Below, piece by piece: positions 1 through 5,846 of a stretch of DNA of 9,860 nucleotides (position 1 is the stretch's first letter; each line of letters begins with the position of its first letter). The DNA comes from JAAYKM01 sp964408155. GTDB taxonomy: Bacteria; Desulfobacterota; Syntrophia; Syntrophales; JAAYKM01. The stretch is from contig CAYOYJ010000095.1 of the NCBI GenBank assembly GCA_964408155.1, forward strand, positions 1 to 9,860, written 5' to 3'. Both the position numbers and the translations under genes were made by a program. The notes beneath the pieces were generated by a model that worked only from the letters and a program-made list of their open reading frames with translations, was not told the DNA's origin and ran no database searches.

Positions 1-576
1 GAAGAGGCTGCCCATTTGGGGTTCGCGCCCTGCCCCACTGGTCCCCGATTTGGAATCGACCACAATGGACGATCGGTCAATCCAATCCGTAGCCAGCAGA
101 GGTGCCAGACCGAGAATCACACTTGTCGGATAGCAACCGGGATTTGCAATGAAACGGGCGCCTTTGATCTGATCCCGCCACAACTCCGGAATCCCATATA
201 TCGCATCGGCGATCATATCCGGGGCCTTGTGCCGCCCATACCACTTTTCGTACACCGCCAGATCGGCCAGACGGAAATCGGCGCTGAGATCGATGACTTT
301 ACGTCCTGCCTTGTGGAAGGTCGGTGCAATTTCCATGGAGATCCCATGCGGCAAAGCCAGAAAAACAACCTCCGCGGACTGCGCGACCTCCGTTGCCGAT
401 GCATCAAGGAACTTGAGATCCGTCAAGTTGATCAGCGAAGGATGGGCAGCGTAAACAGGCTGACCGGCAAACCGGCGTGATGTGGCAAACACCACATCCG
501 CCTTGGGATGACGGATAAGCAACCTCAACAGTTCCAGCCCCGTATAACCACTGGCGCCAAACACTCCTATTTTCAT
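1..576 (-). CDS. argC: N-acetyl-gamma-glutamyl-phosphate reductase, N-terminal 192 residues (runs off window)
   Basis: ArgC catalyses the NADPH-dependent reduction of N-acetyl-glutamyl phosphate to the semialdehyde, the third step of arginine synthesis, in the cytoplasm. The reading frame is open from an ATG at 576 to the window edge. It begins MKIGVFGASGYTGLELLRLL, the glycine-rich Rossmann nucleotide-binding loop. The active-site motif NPGCYPT is at about residues 145-151, with Cys148 as the expected nucleophile. A later segment, VVDSKSGTSGAGR (residues 172-184), is also typical of the family. Full-length enzymes have about 345 residues, so a little over half is present. A GGGGG Shine-Dalgarno lies 8 bases before the ATG. 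The gene follows rpsI by 45 bases, and an intrinsic terminator fills that gap. Identity is very secure. Confidence 0.96.
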   Translation of the reverse strand, partial: MKIGVFGASGYTGLELLRLLIRHPKADVVFATSRRFAGQPVYAAHPSLINLTDLKFLDASATEVAQSAEVVFLALPHGISMEIAPTFHKAGRKVIDLSADFRLADLAVYEKWYGRHKAPDMIADAIYGIPELWRDQIKGARFIANPGCYPTSVILGLAPLLATDWIDRSSIVVDSKSGTSGAGREPQMGSLF

Positions 577-589
577 CACAAATTCCCCC

Positions 590-615
590 AAAAAAAAGGG
601 AGGCCATAGCCTCCC
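590..615 (-). terminator. Rho-independent terminator after rpsI
   Basis: Read on the minus strand, GGGAGGC-TATG-GCCTCCC forms a perfect 7-bp stem with a 4-base loop at 598-615, followed directly by eight T at 590-597. It starts 6 bases after the rpsI stop codon. It ends next to the argC Shine-Dalgarno (585-589), so it either ends the ribosomal operon or works as an attenuator for argC. Confidence 0.9.
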
Positions 616-621
616 ATCGGA

Positions 622-1011
622 TTAACGTTTCGAGAACTGGAAGCGTTTCCTCGCTCCTGGTTGACCGTATTTTTTTCTTTCCTTGATCCGCGAATCCCGG
701 CTTAAAAAACCAACCTTTTTGAGCATGGCGCGCATCTCCTGATCATACTCCACCAGGACTTTGGAAATGCCATGTTTGACCGCACCTGCCTGACCGGCCA
801 TGCCGCCGCCCCGAACATTGACATAAAAATCAAACTGGCCACGCTTCCCGACAATGTCCAGAGGCTGCTGGATCAGCATCTTCAGGCTGTCCCGCGTAAA
901 ATAATCATCGAAGGTGCGCTTGTTGATCGTTATGGTCCCGGCGCCCTCTTTCATATAAATTCTGGCTATGGCTGTTTTCCTTTTACCTGTCGCATAAAAG
1001 CGCTTTTCCAT
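622..1011 (-). CDS. rpsI: 30S ribosomal protein S9
   Basis: S9 (uS9) is a small-subunit head protein whose C-terminal tail reaches the P-site tRNA. From the chosen start the protein has 129 residues. It opens MEKRFYATGKRKTAIARIY and ends RKRFQFSKR, both hallmark ends of the family, and the length matches the usual 130. The frame stays open to an upstream ATG at 1026, but the ATG at 1011 is preferred because GGAG lies 9 bases before it and the family starts close to FYATGKRK. The gene lies 41 bases after rplM in the conserved rplM-rpsI pair and is presumably transcribed from the promoter before rplM. Nothing in it looks unusual. Confidence 0.97.
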   Translation of the reverse strand: MEKRFYATGKRKTAIARIYMKEGAGTITINKRTFDDYFTRDSLKMLIQQPLDIVGKRGQFDFYVNVRGGGMAGQAGAVKHGISKVLVEYDQEMRAMLKKVGFLSRDSRIKERKKYGQPGARKRFQFSKR

Positions 1012-1052
1012 TATCGATGTCTCCAAAAAAATGATCTATTAAAAATCAATTA

Positions 1053-1484
1053 TCAATTGAAAGAAATGACTTTCGGACACTGAGCCGCGTGTTCATGTTC
1101 GCCGCCCGCGTAGATTTTCAGCTTTTTCAGCATGGCCCGACCCAGGGTGTTTTTCGGCAGCATGCCCCTGACCGCTTTACGCAGTACCTCTTCCGGTCTT
1201 TCCTGAAGCAGCTTCCCCGCGGAAACCGATTTGATCCCGCCAGGGTATCCGGTATGGTGATAGTAAATCTTATCTTTCAGCTTGTTCCCGGTCAGGACAA
1301 CCTTGCCGGCATTGACGACAATAATGAAGTCTCCCGTATCCACGTGAGGCGTATAAACAGGCTTGTGCTTTCCTCTGAGCCGCGCCGCGATCTGTGTTGC
1401 CAGTCTGCCCAGAACCTGACCTTCCGCATCGACAAGAAGCCAATCCCTTTGGTTTTCTTCTTTTTTTGCATTATATGTAGTCAT
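1053..1484 (-). CDS. rplM: 50S ribosomal protein L13
   Basis: L13 (uL13) is an early-assembly protein of the large ribosomal subunit. The 143-residue product has the expected length. It contains the family landmarks WLLVDAEGQVLGRLAT (residues 15-30), LRGKHKPVYTPHVDTGDFI (about 36-54), the HHTGYPGG signature (about 76-83), and RAVRGMLPKN-like and LGRAMLKKLK segments near the C-terminus. The ATG at 1484 follows a GAGGTTGGTGAGG purine-rich ribosome binding region. It is the first gene of the rplM-rpsI unit, with a TTGACA-type promoter just upstream at 1517-1545. Confidence 0.97.
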   Translation of the reverse strand: MTTYNAKKEENQRDWLLVDAEGQVLGRLATQIAARLRGKHKPVYTPHVDTGDFIIVVNAGKVVLTGNKLKDKIYYHHTGYPGGIKSVSAGKLLQERPEEVLRKAVRGMLPKNTLGRAMLKKLKIYAGGEHEHAAQCPKVISFN

Positions 1485-1516
1485 AACCTCACCAACCTCT
1501 GAAAATTGAAAAGTGG

Positions 1517-1545
1517 ACGCTACGCAATTTCACGCCATTTGTCAA
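1517..1545 (-). promoter_or_regulatory. Putative sigma-70-type promoter of rplM-rpsI
   Basis: On the minus strand a perfect TTGACA (-35, 1540-1545) is followed after exactly 17 bases by TAGCGT (-10, 1517-1522, 3 of 6 consensus bases). The -10 box ends 32 bases before the rplM ATG, leaving room for a short leader with the ribosome binding site. Position and spacing fit the ribosomal operon. The -10 match is modest, so the start site is inferred. Confidence 0.6.
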
Positions 1546-1619
1546 GGAAAAACCTTGGAATGGGTGGACAGCAAAAAATAAACTGCGCCGCTGGAAGGAA
1601 CATTGAAACAGGCAAGCTC

Positions 1620-1799
1620 TTATTTCAGACAGTCTTCCCGCCAGAGACAATGGTTTTCTTCGCAGTCAAGCCTTGTCCCGTAACACGGCGTATTGCCCTC
1701 CCTGACCTGGATGTCGCGGATAATCGCTTCTTTGGTCCGGCCGATCCGGGTGTTCACGTCCCACTTCCTGGCAATCTCGCGAAGCTCCTGCATCTTCAT
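1620..1799 (-). CDS. Small SAP-like domain protein with cysteine-rich tail (59 aa)
   Basis: The 59-codon frame starts at an ATG at 1799 with AGGAG 7 bases upstream and ends in TAA at 1620. The N-terminal part (residues 1-32, starting MKMQELREIARKWDVNTRIG) has the helix-extended-helix pattern of SAP domains: 'ELREIARKW', then a basic turn, then 'KEAIIRDIQ'. SAP domains bind nucleic acid in other proteins. The tail carries four cysteines (residues 39, 46, 51, 57) around CLWREDC, as I recall from short SAP-like proteins of Desulfobacterota. It may coordinate metal. The exact role is unknown. The first 134 bases overlap the annotated 3' part of the phosphatase gene in another frame. The regular helix pattern and good ribosome binding site make this the more convincing coding frame there. 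Confidence 0.72.
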   Translation of the reverse strand: MKMQELREIARKWDVNTRIGRTKEAIIRDIQVREGNTPCYGTRLDCEENHCLWREDCLK

Positions 1800-2253
1800 T
1801 TTTCCGCTCCTCTCTTTTGTTTTGAATCAAAACACCCGGCAAATACTGCCAGTTGGTGTTTGCCGCTTCTTTTCTCCTGCTGTAAAGCTCTTTTCTTGCC
1901 TCTGCTTCGGACATCCCCTGAGACATCCACCAAGCCATGGCCATGGCGCCGGTTCTTTGATCTCCGCTTAAACAATGAACAATGATCCGTTGGTTATGGT
2001 CGGCCAGGTTAGCAAGCTGTTTAAATCGCTCTATCTGGCTGACCGTAGGGAAACGCCCCTCCGATACGGGAATATTATGGCGTTCGAACCCGATATCGCT
2101 CGCGCTCTTCCGGTCATAGATTGGCAGTTCTTCCCGCTCATCAATCAGGGAAACGATGATTTTGAATCCTTCCCGGTAAAGCCTAAGAAGCTGCCGATCC
2201 GTGGGACAACTGCAAGCCAGTATGGTTGGTTCATCGATCCACCAAGCCAACAT
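1666..2253 (-). CDS. Dual-specificity / tyrosine-type protein phosphatase family protein
   Basis: The 195-codon frame encodes a cysteine phosphatase of the dual-specificity (DSP/PTP-like) superfamily. Residues 9-60 form the expected strand-helix-strand core ('LYREGFKIIVSLIDERE'). The P-loop HCLSGDQRT at 93-101 fits HCx5R(S/T), with Cys94 as nucleophile and Arg100 binding phosphate. The usual general-acid Asp loop reads IPVSEGRFPT (61-70), so the acid is uncertain; Glu65 is a candidate. An in-frame TGA closely precedes the ATG at 2253. A GGGAGG stretch lies upstream at slightly long spacing. From residue 152 the frame runs through the SAP-like gene in another phase and becomes charged and Gly/Asp/Arg-rich, unlike a phosphatase fold. 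The functional protein probably ends near residue 150. The substrate, protein or glucan, is not evident. Confidence 0.82.
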   Translation of the reverse strand: MLAWWIDEPTILACSCPTDRQLLRLYREGFKIIVSLIDEREELPIYDRKSASDIGFERHNIPVSEGRFPTVSQIERFKQLANLADHNQRIIVHCLSGDQRTGAMAMAWWMSQGMSEAEARKELYSRRKEAANTNWQYLPGVLIQNKREERKNEDAGASRDCQEVGREHPDRPDQRSDYPRHPGQGGQYAVLRDKA

Positions 2254-2434
2254 ACAAAATCAGACCCTCCCGTTTCTTGATCTTTTCTGATACGCGAATG
2301 TTTTTCACAAAGACGGACACCCTGCGGACGTGTTCCCGTTTTATCTTATTTCCGGCCTTTGCACAATCGAATTTTTCCTTGAACAGACATTGAATCCGAA
2401 TATTTGCGGTTCTGGCACAAAGACGATATTTCAT
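2231..2434 (-). CDS. Hypothetical small basic protein (67 aa)
   Basis: I do not recognise this frame. It starts at an ATG 5 bases after the stop of the glucan synthase gene, fills the gap to the phosphatase gene, and overlaps the latter's first 23 bases, the geometry of translational coupling. The product is strongly basic, with three cysteines (residues 6, 16, 24) and no membrane segment. Its middle, HVRRVSVFVKNIRVSEKIKK, has an alternating strand-like pattern. No convincing Shine-Dalgarno precedes the ATG, which would have to rely on ribosomes ending the upstream gene. It could instead be a chance open frame in a 186-base intergenic gap. Confidence is only moderate. Confidence 0.42.
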   Translation of the reverse strand: MKYRLCARTANIRIQCLFKEKFDCAKAGNKIKREHVRRVSVFVKNIRVSEKIKKREGLILYVGLVDR

Positions 2435-2439
2435 TCTGA

Positions 2440-3951
2440 TCAGAACAGAGATTGGTTGCCGTTGAGGCGCTCATAAACTGCGACATATTCATCGATCATT
2501 TTCGAGAGATCGTACAGATGCCGGGTTTCGTTCATAATCCGCTTGATTTGACTTTCCCGGAGGGCCGCGTCACGTCGGTGAAACCGGACGCTCTTTGTGA
2601 GAGCGTACCAAAGTCCGCCGGAATCATAATCCCGGAAAAGAAAACCATTTCCTTCGGGATAATCCGCACCGTTGCCCTGAATGTTTAATTCCTTAATCTT
2701 GTCGTGGTACCCGCCCGTATCACGATTGGTCGCCGTTGCGCCAAACAGGTTGCCGATCTGATCGATCTGTCCGCAAGGTTCATAAAGCGACGCGCCGAAG
2801 ACATCGCTCGCCGCGGCATAACCAAGCATCGACAGCGATTCCTCGAAATGATGATATGCGACCTTGCCGCCCGAAGCCACGGCAATTCGGCCAAGAGTTT
2901 CTTCATGTTTTCTGTCCCGCCCGACACCATCTCCCACGATGGCAATTTGCACATCCCCGTTTTCCATCACAAAACGCAGGACGATATCTTCCAAGAGTTC
3001 CACGCCCTTCTGTGCCGGATCAAGCCGGGATGGCCAATAAAAAAGGATGGCTTCCGGATTGACGAGCAATCCGGTTTTTTTCTGGAATGCGACCAGATTT
3101 TCCTTCTTGGCGGCCAGCACGTCATCATCAGGTCCGTAATTCTTAACCAGAAAAGGGCAAACTTCCGGGTACATGAGTCTCGACGGTGCGTTCAGAATGG
3201 ATAACGTTGCCCCGTGGTTGTACTTGGCCTTGATCTCCTGACGCACGGCCGCTGAAACAATGGAGCGGTCCAAAAAATAGTCTTCCAGTATCTCATACAT
3301 AAATTTGACACCGACGAAATTAATCAGACTTGCGTTCTTGATCGCCGTCGCCTGACAATCGACTGTCTGTTGACCCTGCTCAGCGGACATGTAAAAATAA
3401 TCCCTCAGACCTCCTATGTCTACACCAAAAAGCATCTCTAAAGGGATTTGGCCCGTGTGGACATTGTGAATGGTATGCAGGACGGGACATCCTGTCGCCT
3501 TGGCATAAGCCGTAATCGCGCCGCCGGCCATCCAGTCATGGCTGTGAAGAATCAACCGGCCGCCGCTTTTCGCTCTGACGATCTTGATAATGTGGTTGAC
3601 CATCTGTTTTTGAAATTCAGCGGCATTCAGCAAAGGATTCCCGGAATAGGCGCTCATCAAATTGGAAATAAAAGAAGCATTGACCAAATGAATCCGGTCC
3701 GGATCGATTTTATAACGGATGTCCCTCCATTGTTTCTCATTTAAGCCACATTCTTCCTTGAAGCGTTTCTTCAGATTGAGCGTTCCCAGATGGCAGTCAA
3801 TACCCCGCTCCCGCAAGCCCTCACACAAGGCCGCCACAACTTCTCCCATACCGCCGCTTTTCCCGGAAATAAAACGGGCGAGGGTCCCCATATCCTCCGG
3901 CAACCTTCCTATCTCCGGGGTCAGCATCAGCACGGCGGTTTTTTCAGACAT
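2440..3951 (-). CDS. Glycogen/starch synthase-like glycosyltransferase (GT5, GlgA-like)
   Basis: The 503-residue product has the two-domain GT-B layout of ADP-glucose-type glycogen synthases (E. coli GlgA has 477 residues). The N-terminal domain has FISGKSGGMGEVV (28-39), a variant of the usual KxGGLGDV substrate loop, then LHSHDW (135-140) and HTIHN (159-163). The C-terminal domain has PSRLDPAQKG (307-316), with the Arg and Lys expected to contact the nucleotide-sugar phosphates. It also has SLYEPCG (388-394), with Glu391 in the catalytic EPCG position, and TGG (412-414). The start has AAGGA 8 bases upstream. The family extends alpha-1,4-glucans in the cytoplasm. The altered loop and the residues 395-402 after EPCG are unlike classic GlgA, so donor or product may differ. 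It leads the cluster that includes the phosphatase. Confidence 0.85.
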   Translation of the reverse strand: MSEKTAVLMLTPEIGRLPEDMGTLARFISGKSGGMGEVVAALCEGLRERGIDCHLGTLNLKKRFKEECGLNEKQWRDIRYKIDPDRIHLVNASFISNLMSAYSGNPLLNAAEFQKQMVNHIIKIVRAKSGGRLILHSHDWMAGGAITAYAKATGCPVLHTIHNVHTGQIPLEMLFGVDIGGLRDYFYMSAEQGQQTVDCQATAIKNASLINFVGVKFMYEILEDYFLDRSIVSAAVRQEIKAKYNHGATLSILNAPSRLMYPEVCPFLVKNYGPDDDVLAAKKENLVAFQKKTGLLVNPEAILFYWPSRLDPAQKGVELLEDIVLRFVMENGDVQIAIVGDGVGRDRKHEETLGRIAVASGGKVAYHHFEESLSMLGYAAASDVFGASLYEPCGQIDQIGNLFGATATNRDTGGYHDKIKELNIQGNGADYPEGNGFLFRDYDSGGLWYALTKSVRFHRRDAALRESQIKRIMNETRHLYDLSKMIDEYVAVYERLNGNQSLF

Positions 3952-4135
3952 GATCAGGGTCCTTTCAGGTTCTGTCCCTTCTAAAGAAGGTCATCATTCG
4001 ATGTTGCGTCCGCTACGGAAAGGGAATAGCGTTAACACGCCGGCCTCGTCGATACAAAAGGCAGATGGCAATGATTCAGTTGGAAGCAGAACACGTCAGT
4101 GCAACAACCTTCTCCACACAGGATAGGGGTTGCGT

Positions 4136-4155
4136 TTCTCGGGCACTTAAGTTTC
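4136..4155 (+). repeat. 20-bp direct repeat, copy A
   Basis: The sequence TTCTCGGGCACTTAAGTTTC matches copy B at 5862-5881 at 18 of 20 bases in the same orientation. The two copies bracket the amidohydrolase gene at a distance of about 1.73 kb, which fits a duplication left by insertion or recombination of that segment. Confidence 0.6.
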
Positions 4156-4158
4156 AAA

Positions 4159-4231
4159 GGCCTACACTAACTGTTTATATTTTTTTAAATGCACAATCGT
4201 TTGGTGAATGGTCAGTATTCCAGTATAGGCC
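4159..4231 (-). repeat. 10-bp inverted repeat downstream of the amidohydrolase gene
   Basis: The arms GGCCTACACT (4159-4168) and AGTATAGGCC (4222-4231) pair along all 10 positions if transcribed on the minus strand, where the single mismatch becomes a G-U pair. On the plus strand it is an A-C mismatch. The 53-base loop is too long for a classic terminator. It may be a 3' structure of the amidohydrolase mRNA or the ends of a small degenerate element. No target-site duplication is visible. Confidence 0.35.
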
Positions 4232-4269
4232 CCCCCGAATGTGTAAACAACGCTAAGTTGGCTCACACT

Positions 4270-5772
4270 TTAGGCTATATTGACGGCGCGCCCCCAACCC
4301 GGGCTACTTATTACTTTGCCGTCTTTCATGACGATTTTACCTCTCACCATGGTCATGATAGGCCATCCTTTCAATTCCCATCCTTCGTAAGGTGAAAAAT
4401 CACAGTAAGAAGGCGACATGTTACCGGCAACACGCTGCTTTTTATTGATATCAACGATGATCAAATCTGCGTCCGATCCCGGATTCAAAGATCCTTTTTG
4501 TGGGTAAATCCCGAATAATTTTGCTGGATTGTAACACAAATAATTTGCAATTTGATTGAGGGACATACGGTTCTTGTGGTAACCCTCGGAAAGCATCATG
4601 GGTAGCATTGTTGGCATTTCCTGCCACGACGGCAACATCTTTACTATCGTCCCGTCGCCGATGTGTTCCTTTTCATTCATACAGGCGGAATCAGTCGCTA
4701 CCGTATTAAACTCATTATTTTTTATTCCCTCCCACAATCTTTCCATATCCCCAGGTGTTTTATAGGCAGGTGTAGTTTTTGCGAGCCAAGGTTTCTTGCA
4801 CATCTTCCCTTCCTGGTCGATATTTAAGTACCTTGGACCCGTCTCCAGATATACATGATGCCCCTGCTCTCTAAATTCTTTTGCAATATCCAGCACTTTA
4901 CCACATCCAACATGTACGATATAAAGGGGAACTCCAACTTCTCTGGACATTCTGCAAGCCGTATCGGCATCAACTGCTTCAGTAATGGGAGGTCGACCTC
5001 TATTGAAATCAAAGAAGGTATTATTTGAATATCTCTTGCCAAATAATTTCATCAATTCATAATTTTCCGCATGCACCATGGTCATACCGCCGATATCTCT
5101 GATGCACTCCATTCCTCTGTAAAGATAGGGAAGATCTATGCCCACAATACCCACTCTTTTCATTTCATCGCCCTTGTAAGCCATGAAAAACTTGTGATTT
5201 TTCAATCCACGGTCGGCACATTTTTTTATATCTTCCAAATGAGTTTCCGTCATGCAGGTTCCATGAAAACCTATATCAACAGTGGATAGCCTTTTCACGG
5301 CATCAATGTAATAGTCTATTCTTGATGCCATAGAACCCGTAGGGGAACCCAGCCCCTCTAACATATAGTGATAAAATGTGGTTACACCTCCTGCAGCAGC
5401 TGCAGTACTCTCCGATTTCAAATCATCTTCGAAGGGCCTAAAGGCACCGACATGTGTGTGAACATCAATAATGCCGGGCATGACATAATTGCCTTTCGCA
5501 TCAATGATCTCCCCTGCATTGGGACCAGGTTTTTCAGTCGTCAAAAAAGCGATCTTTTGATTCTCTACGGCGATAGACACGCCATCGATAATCCCATCTG
5601 GTGTAATCAGTTTCCCATTGGTGATAAAGGTTCTTTTGTTGCTTGCGTGGGCGGATTCCACACCACCGAACCCAACACCGGCAAGCACAGAGCCCGCAAT
5701 TGTTGCACCGACGAGCGATGTTTTGACAAAATCACGTCTGCTTTGATCCACTGATTCTACCTTCTTGCTCAT
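4270..5772 (-). CDS. Tat-exported cyclic amidohydrolase (dihydropyrimidinase/hydantoinase superfamily)
   Basis: The 500-residue product is a metal-dependent hydrolase of the dihydropyrimidinase/D-hydantoinase group, which opens cyclic amide rings. Metal-site residues can be followed in order: DVHTHVG (His105, His107), KFFMAYKG (Lys194, the likely carboxylated bridging lysine), MVHAEN (His234), YIVHVG (His287) and TDSACM (Asp361). A C-terminal segment, GSDADLIIVD (432-441), is typical of the composite sandwich domain. The N-terminus has a twin-arginine signal: SRRDFVK at 11-17, a glycine/alanine-rich hydrophobic core, and a probable AHA|S cleavage site near residue 43. This predicts a folded periplasmic enzyme, whereas most relatives are cytoplasmic. 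The start has AAGGAG 7 bases upstream. The gene is visibly more AT-rich than its neighbours and flanked by direct repeats, suggesting acquisition. The substrate is unknown, and no transporter or carbamoylase gene lies beside it. Confidence 0.88.
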   Translation of the reverse strand: MSKKVESVDQSRRDFVKTSLVGATIAGSVLAGVGFGGVESAHASNKRTFITNGKLITPDGIIDGVSIAVENQKIAFLTTEKPGPNAGEIIDAKGNYVMPGIIDVHTHVGAFRPFEDDLKSESTAAAAGGVTTFYHYMLEGLGSPTGSMASRIDYYIDAVKRLSTVDIGFHGTCMTETHLEDIKKCADRGLKNHKFFMAYKGDEMKRVGIVGIDLPYLYRGMECIRDIGGMTMVHAENYELMKLFGKRYSNNTFFDFNRGRPPITEAVDADTACRMSREVGVPLYIVHVGCGKVLDIAKEFREQGHHVYLETGPRYLNIDQEGKMCKKPWLAKTTPAYKTPGDMERLWEGIKNNEFNTVATDSACMNEKEHIGDGTIVKMLPSWQEMPTMLPMMLSEGYHKNRMSLNQIANYLCYNPAKLFGIYPQKGSLNPGSDADLIIVDINKKQRVAGNMSPSYCDFSPYEGWELKGWPIMTMVRGKIVMKDGKVISSPGWGRAVNIA

Positions 5773-5786
5773 GTTCTCTCTCCTTT

Positions 5787-5810
5787 GATTCGTTTTTGTG
5801 AAATCGAATC
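5787..5810 (-). promoter_or_regulatory. Leader hairpin just before the amidohydrolase ribosome binding site
   Basis: The 6-base arms GATTCG and CGAATC (5787-5792 and 5805-5810) can be extended by three A-T pairs past a one-base bulge, leaving a 5-base loop. In the minus-strand transcript the hairpin ends right before the AAAGGAG ribosome binding site of the amidohydrolase gene. It could modulate translation or act as an operator. No known riboswitch class is recognised. Confidence 0.4.
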
Positions 5811-5833
5811 TACATCCGTTGTCTCGAATGTTC

Positions 5834-5845
5834 TGACACTGTCAA
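5834..5845 (-). promoter_or_regulatory. Possible -35 element with overlapping small palindrome upstream of the amidohydrolase gene
   Basis: On the minus strand a perfect TTGACA (5840-5845) overlaps the palindrome TGACA-G-TGTCA (5834-5844), an arrangement often seen where a regulator covers a promoter. No good -10 box lies 16-18 bases downstream (ACAACG at spacing 17), so a promoter here is tentative. The element sits directly against the 3' end of the zinc-ribbon gene. Confidence 0.3.
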
Positions 5846-5846
5846 G

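Larger units (their letters stand above)
3952..4269. other. 318-base gap without a convincing gene; contains repeat copy A and an inverted repeat
   Basis: I see no gene with a credible ribosome binding site or family motif on either strand here. The AAGGA ribosome binding site of the glucan synthase is at the left edge. The gap contains one copy of a 20-bp direct repeat (4136-4155) and a 10-bp inverted repeat (4159-4168 with 4222-4231). A homopolymer of seven C lies at 4230-4236 and an AT-rich patch at about 4174-4190. The promoter of the glucan synthase gene should lie here, but no box pair stands out. Confidence 0.6.

Noticed and set aside
1040..1060. CAATT-ATC-AATTG inverted repeat between rplM and rpsI
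   Set aside because: It is short and entirely A/T except at its ends, likely by chance in an AT-rich spacer.
1546..1619. Possible terminator after the SAP-like gene, including CAAGG-TTTTT-CCTTG near 1543-1558
   Set aside because: The stem is only 5 bp, has no T tract after it, and overlaps the -35 box of the rplM promoter.
3719..4126. A 135-codon plus-strand open frame across the start of the glucan synthase gene
   Set aside because: It is antisense to a gene with clear GT5 motifs, has no ribosome binding site or domain pattern, and its codons mirror the other strand.
4030..4170. Short cysteine-rich minus-strand frame (CPRN...CGEGCC) near direct-repeat copy A
   Set aside because: It lacks an ATG or GTG with a ribosome binding site and is only about 40 codons long. 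It may be debris, but I cannot support it as a gene.
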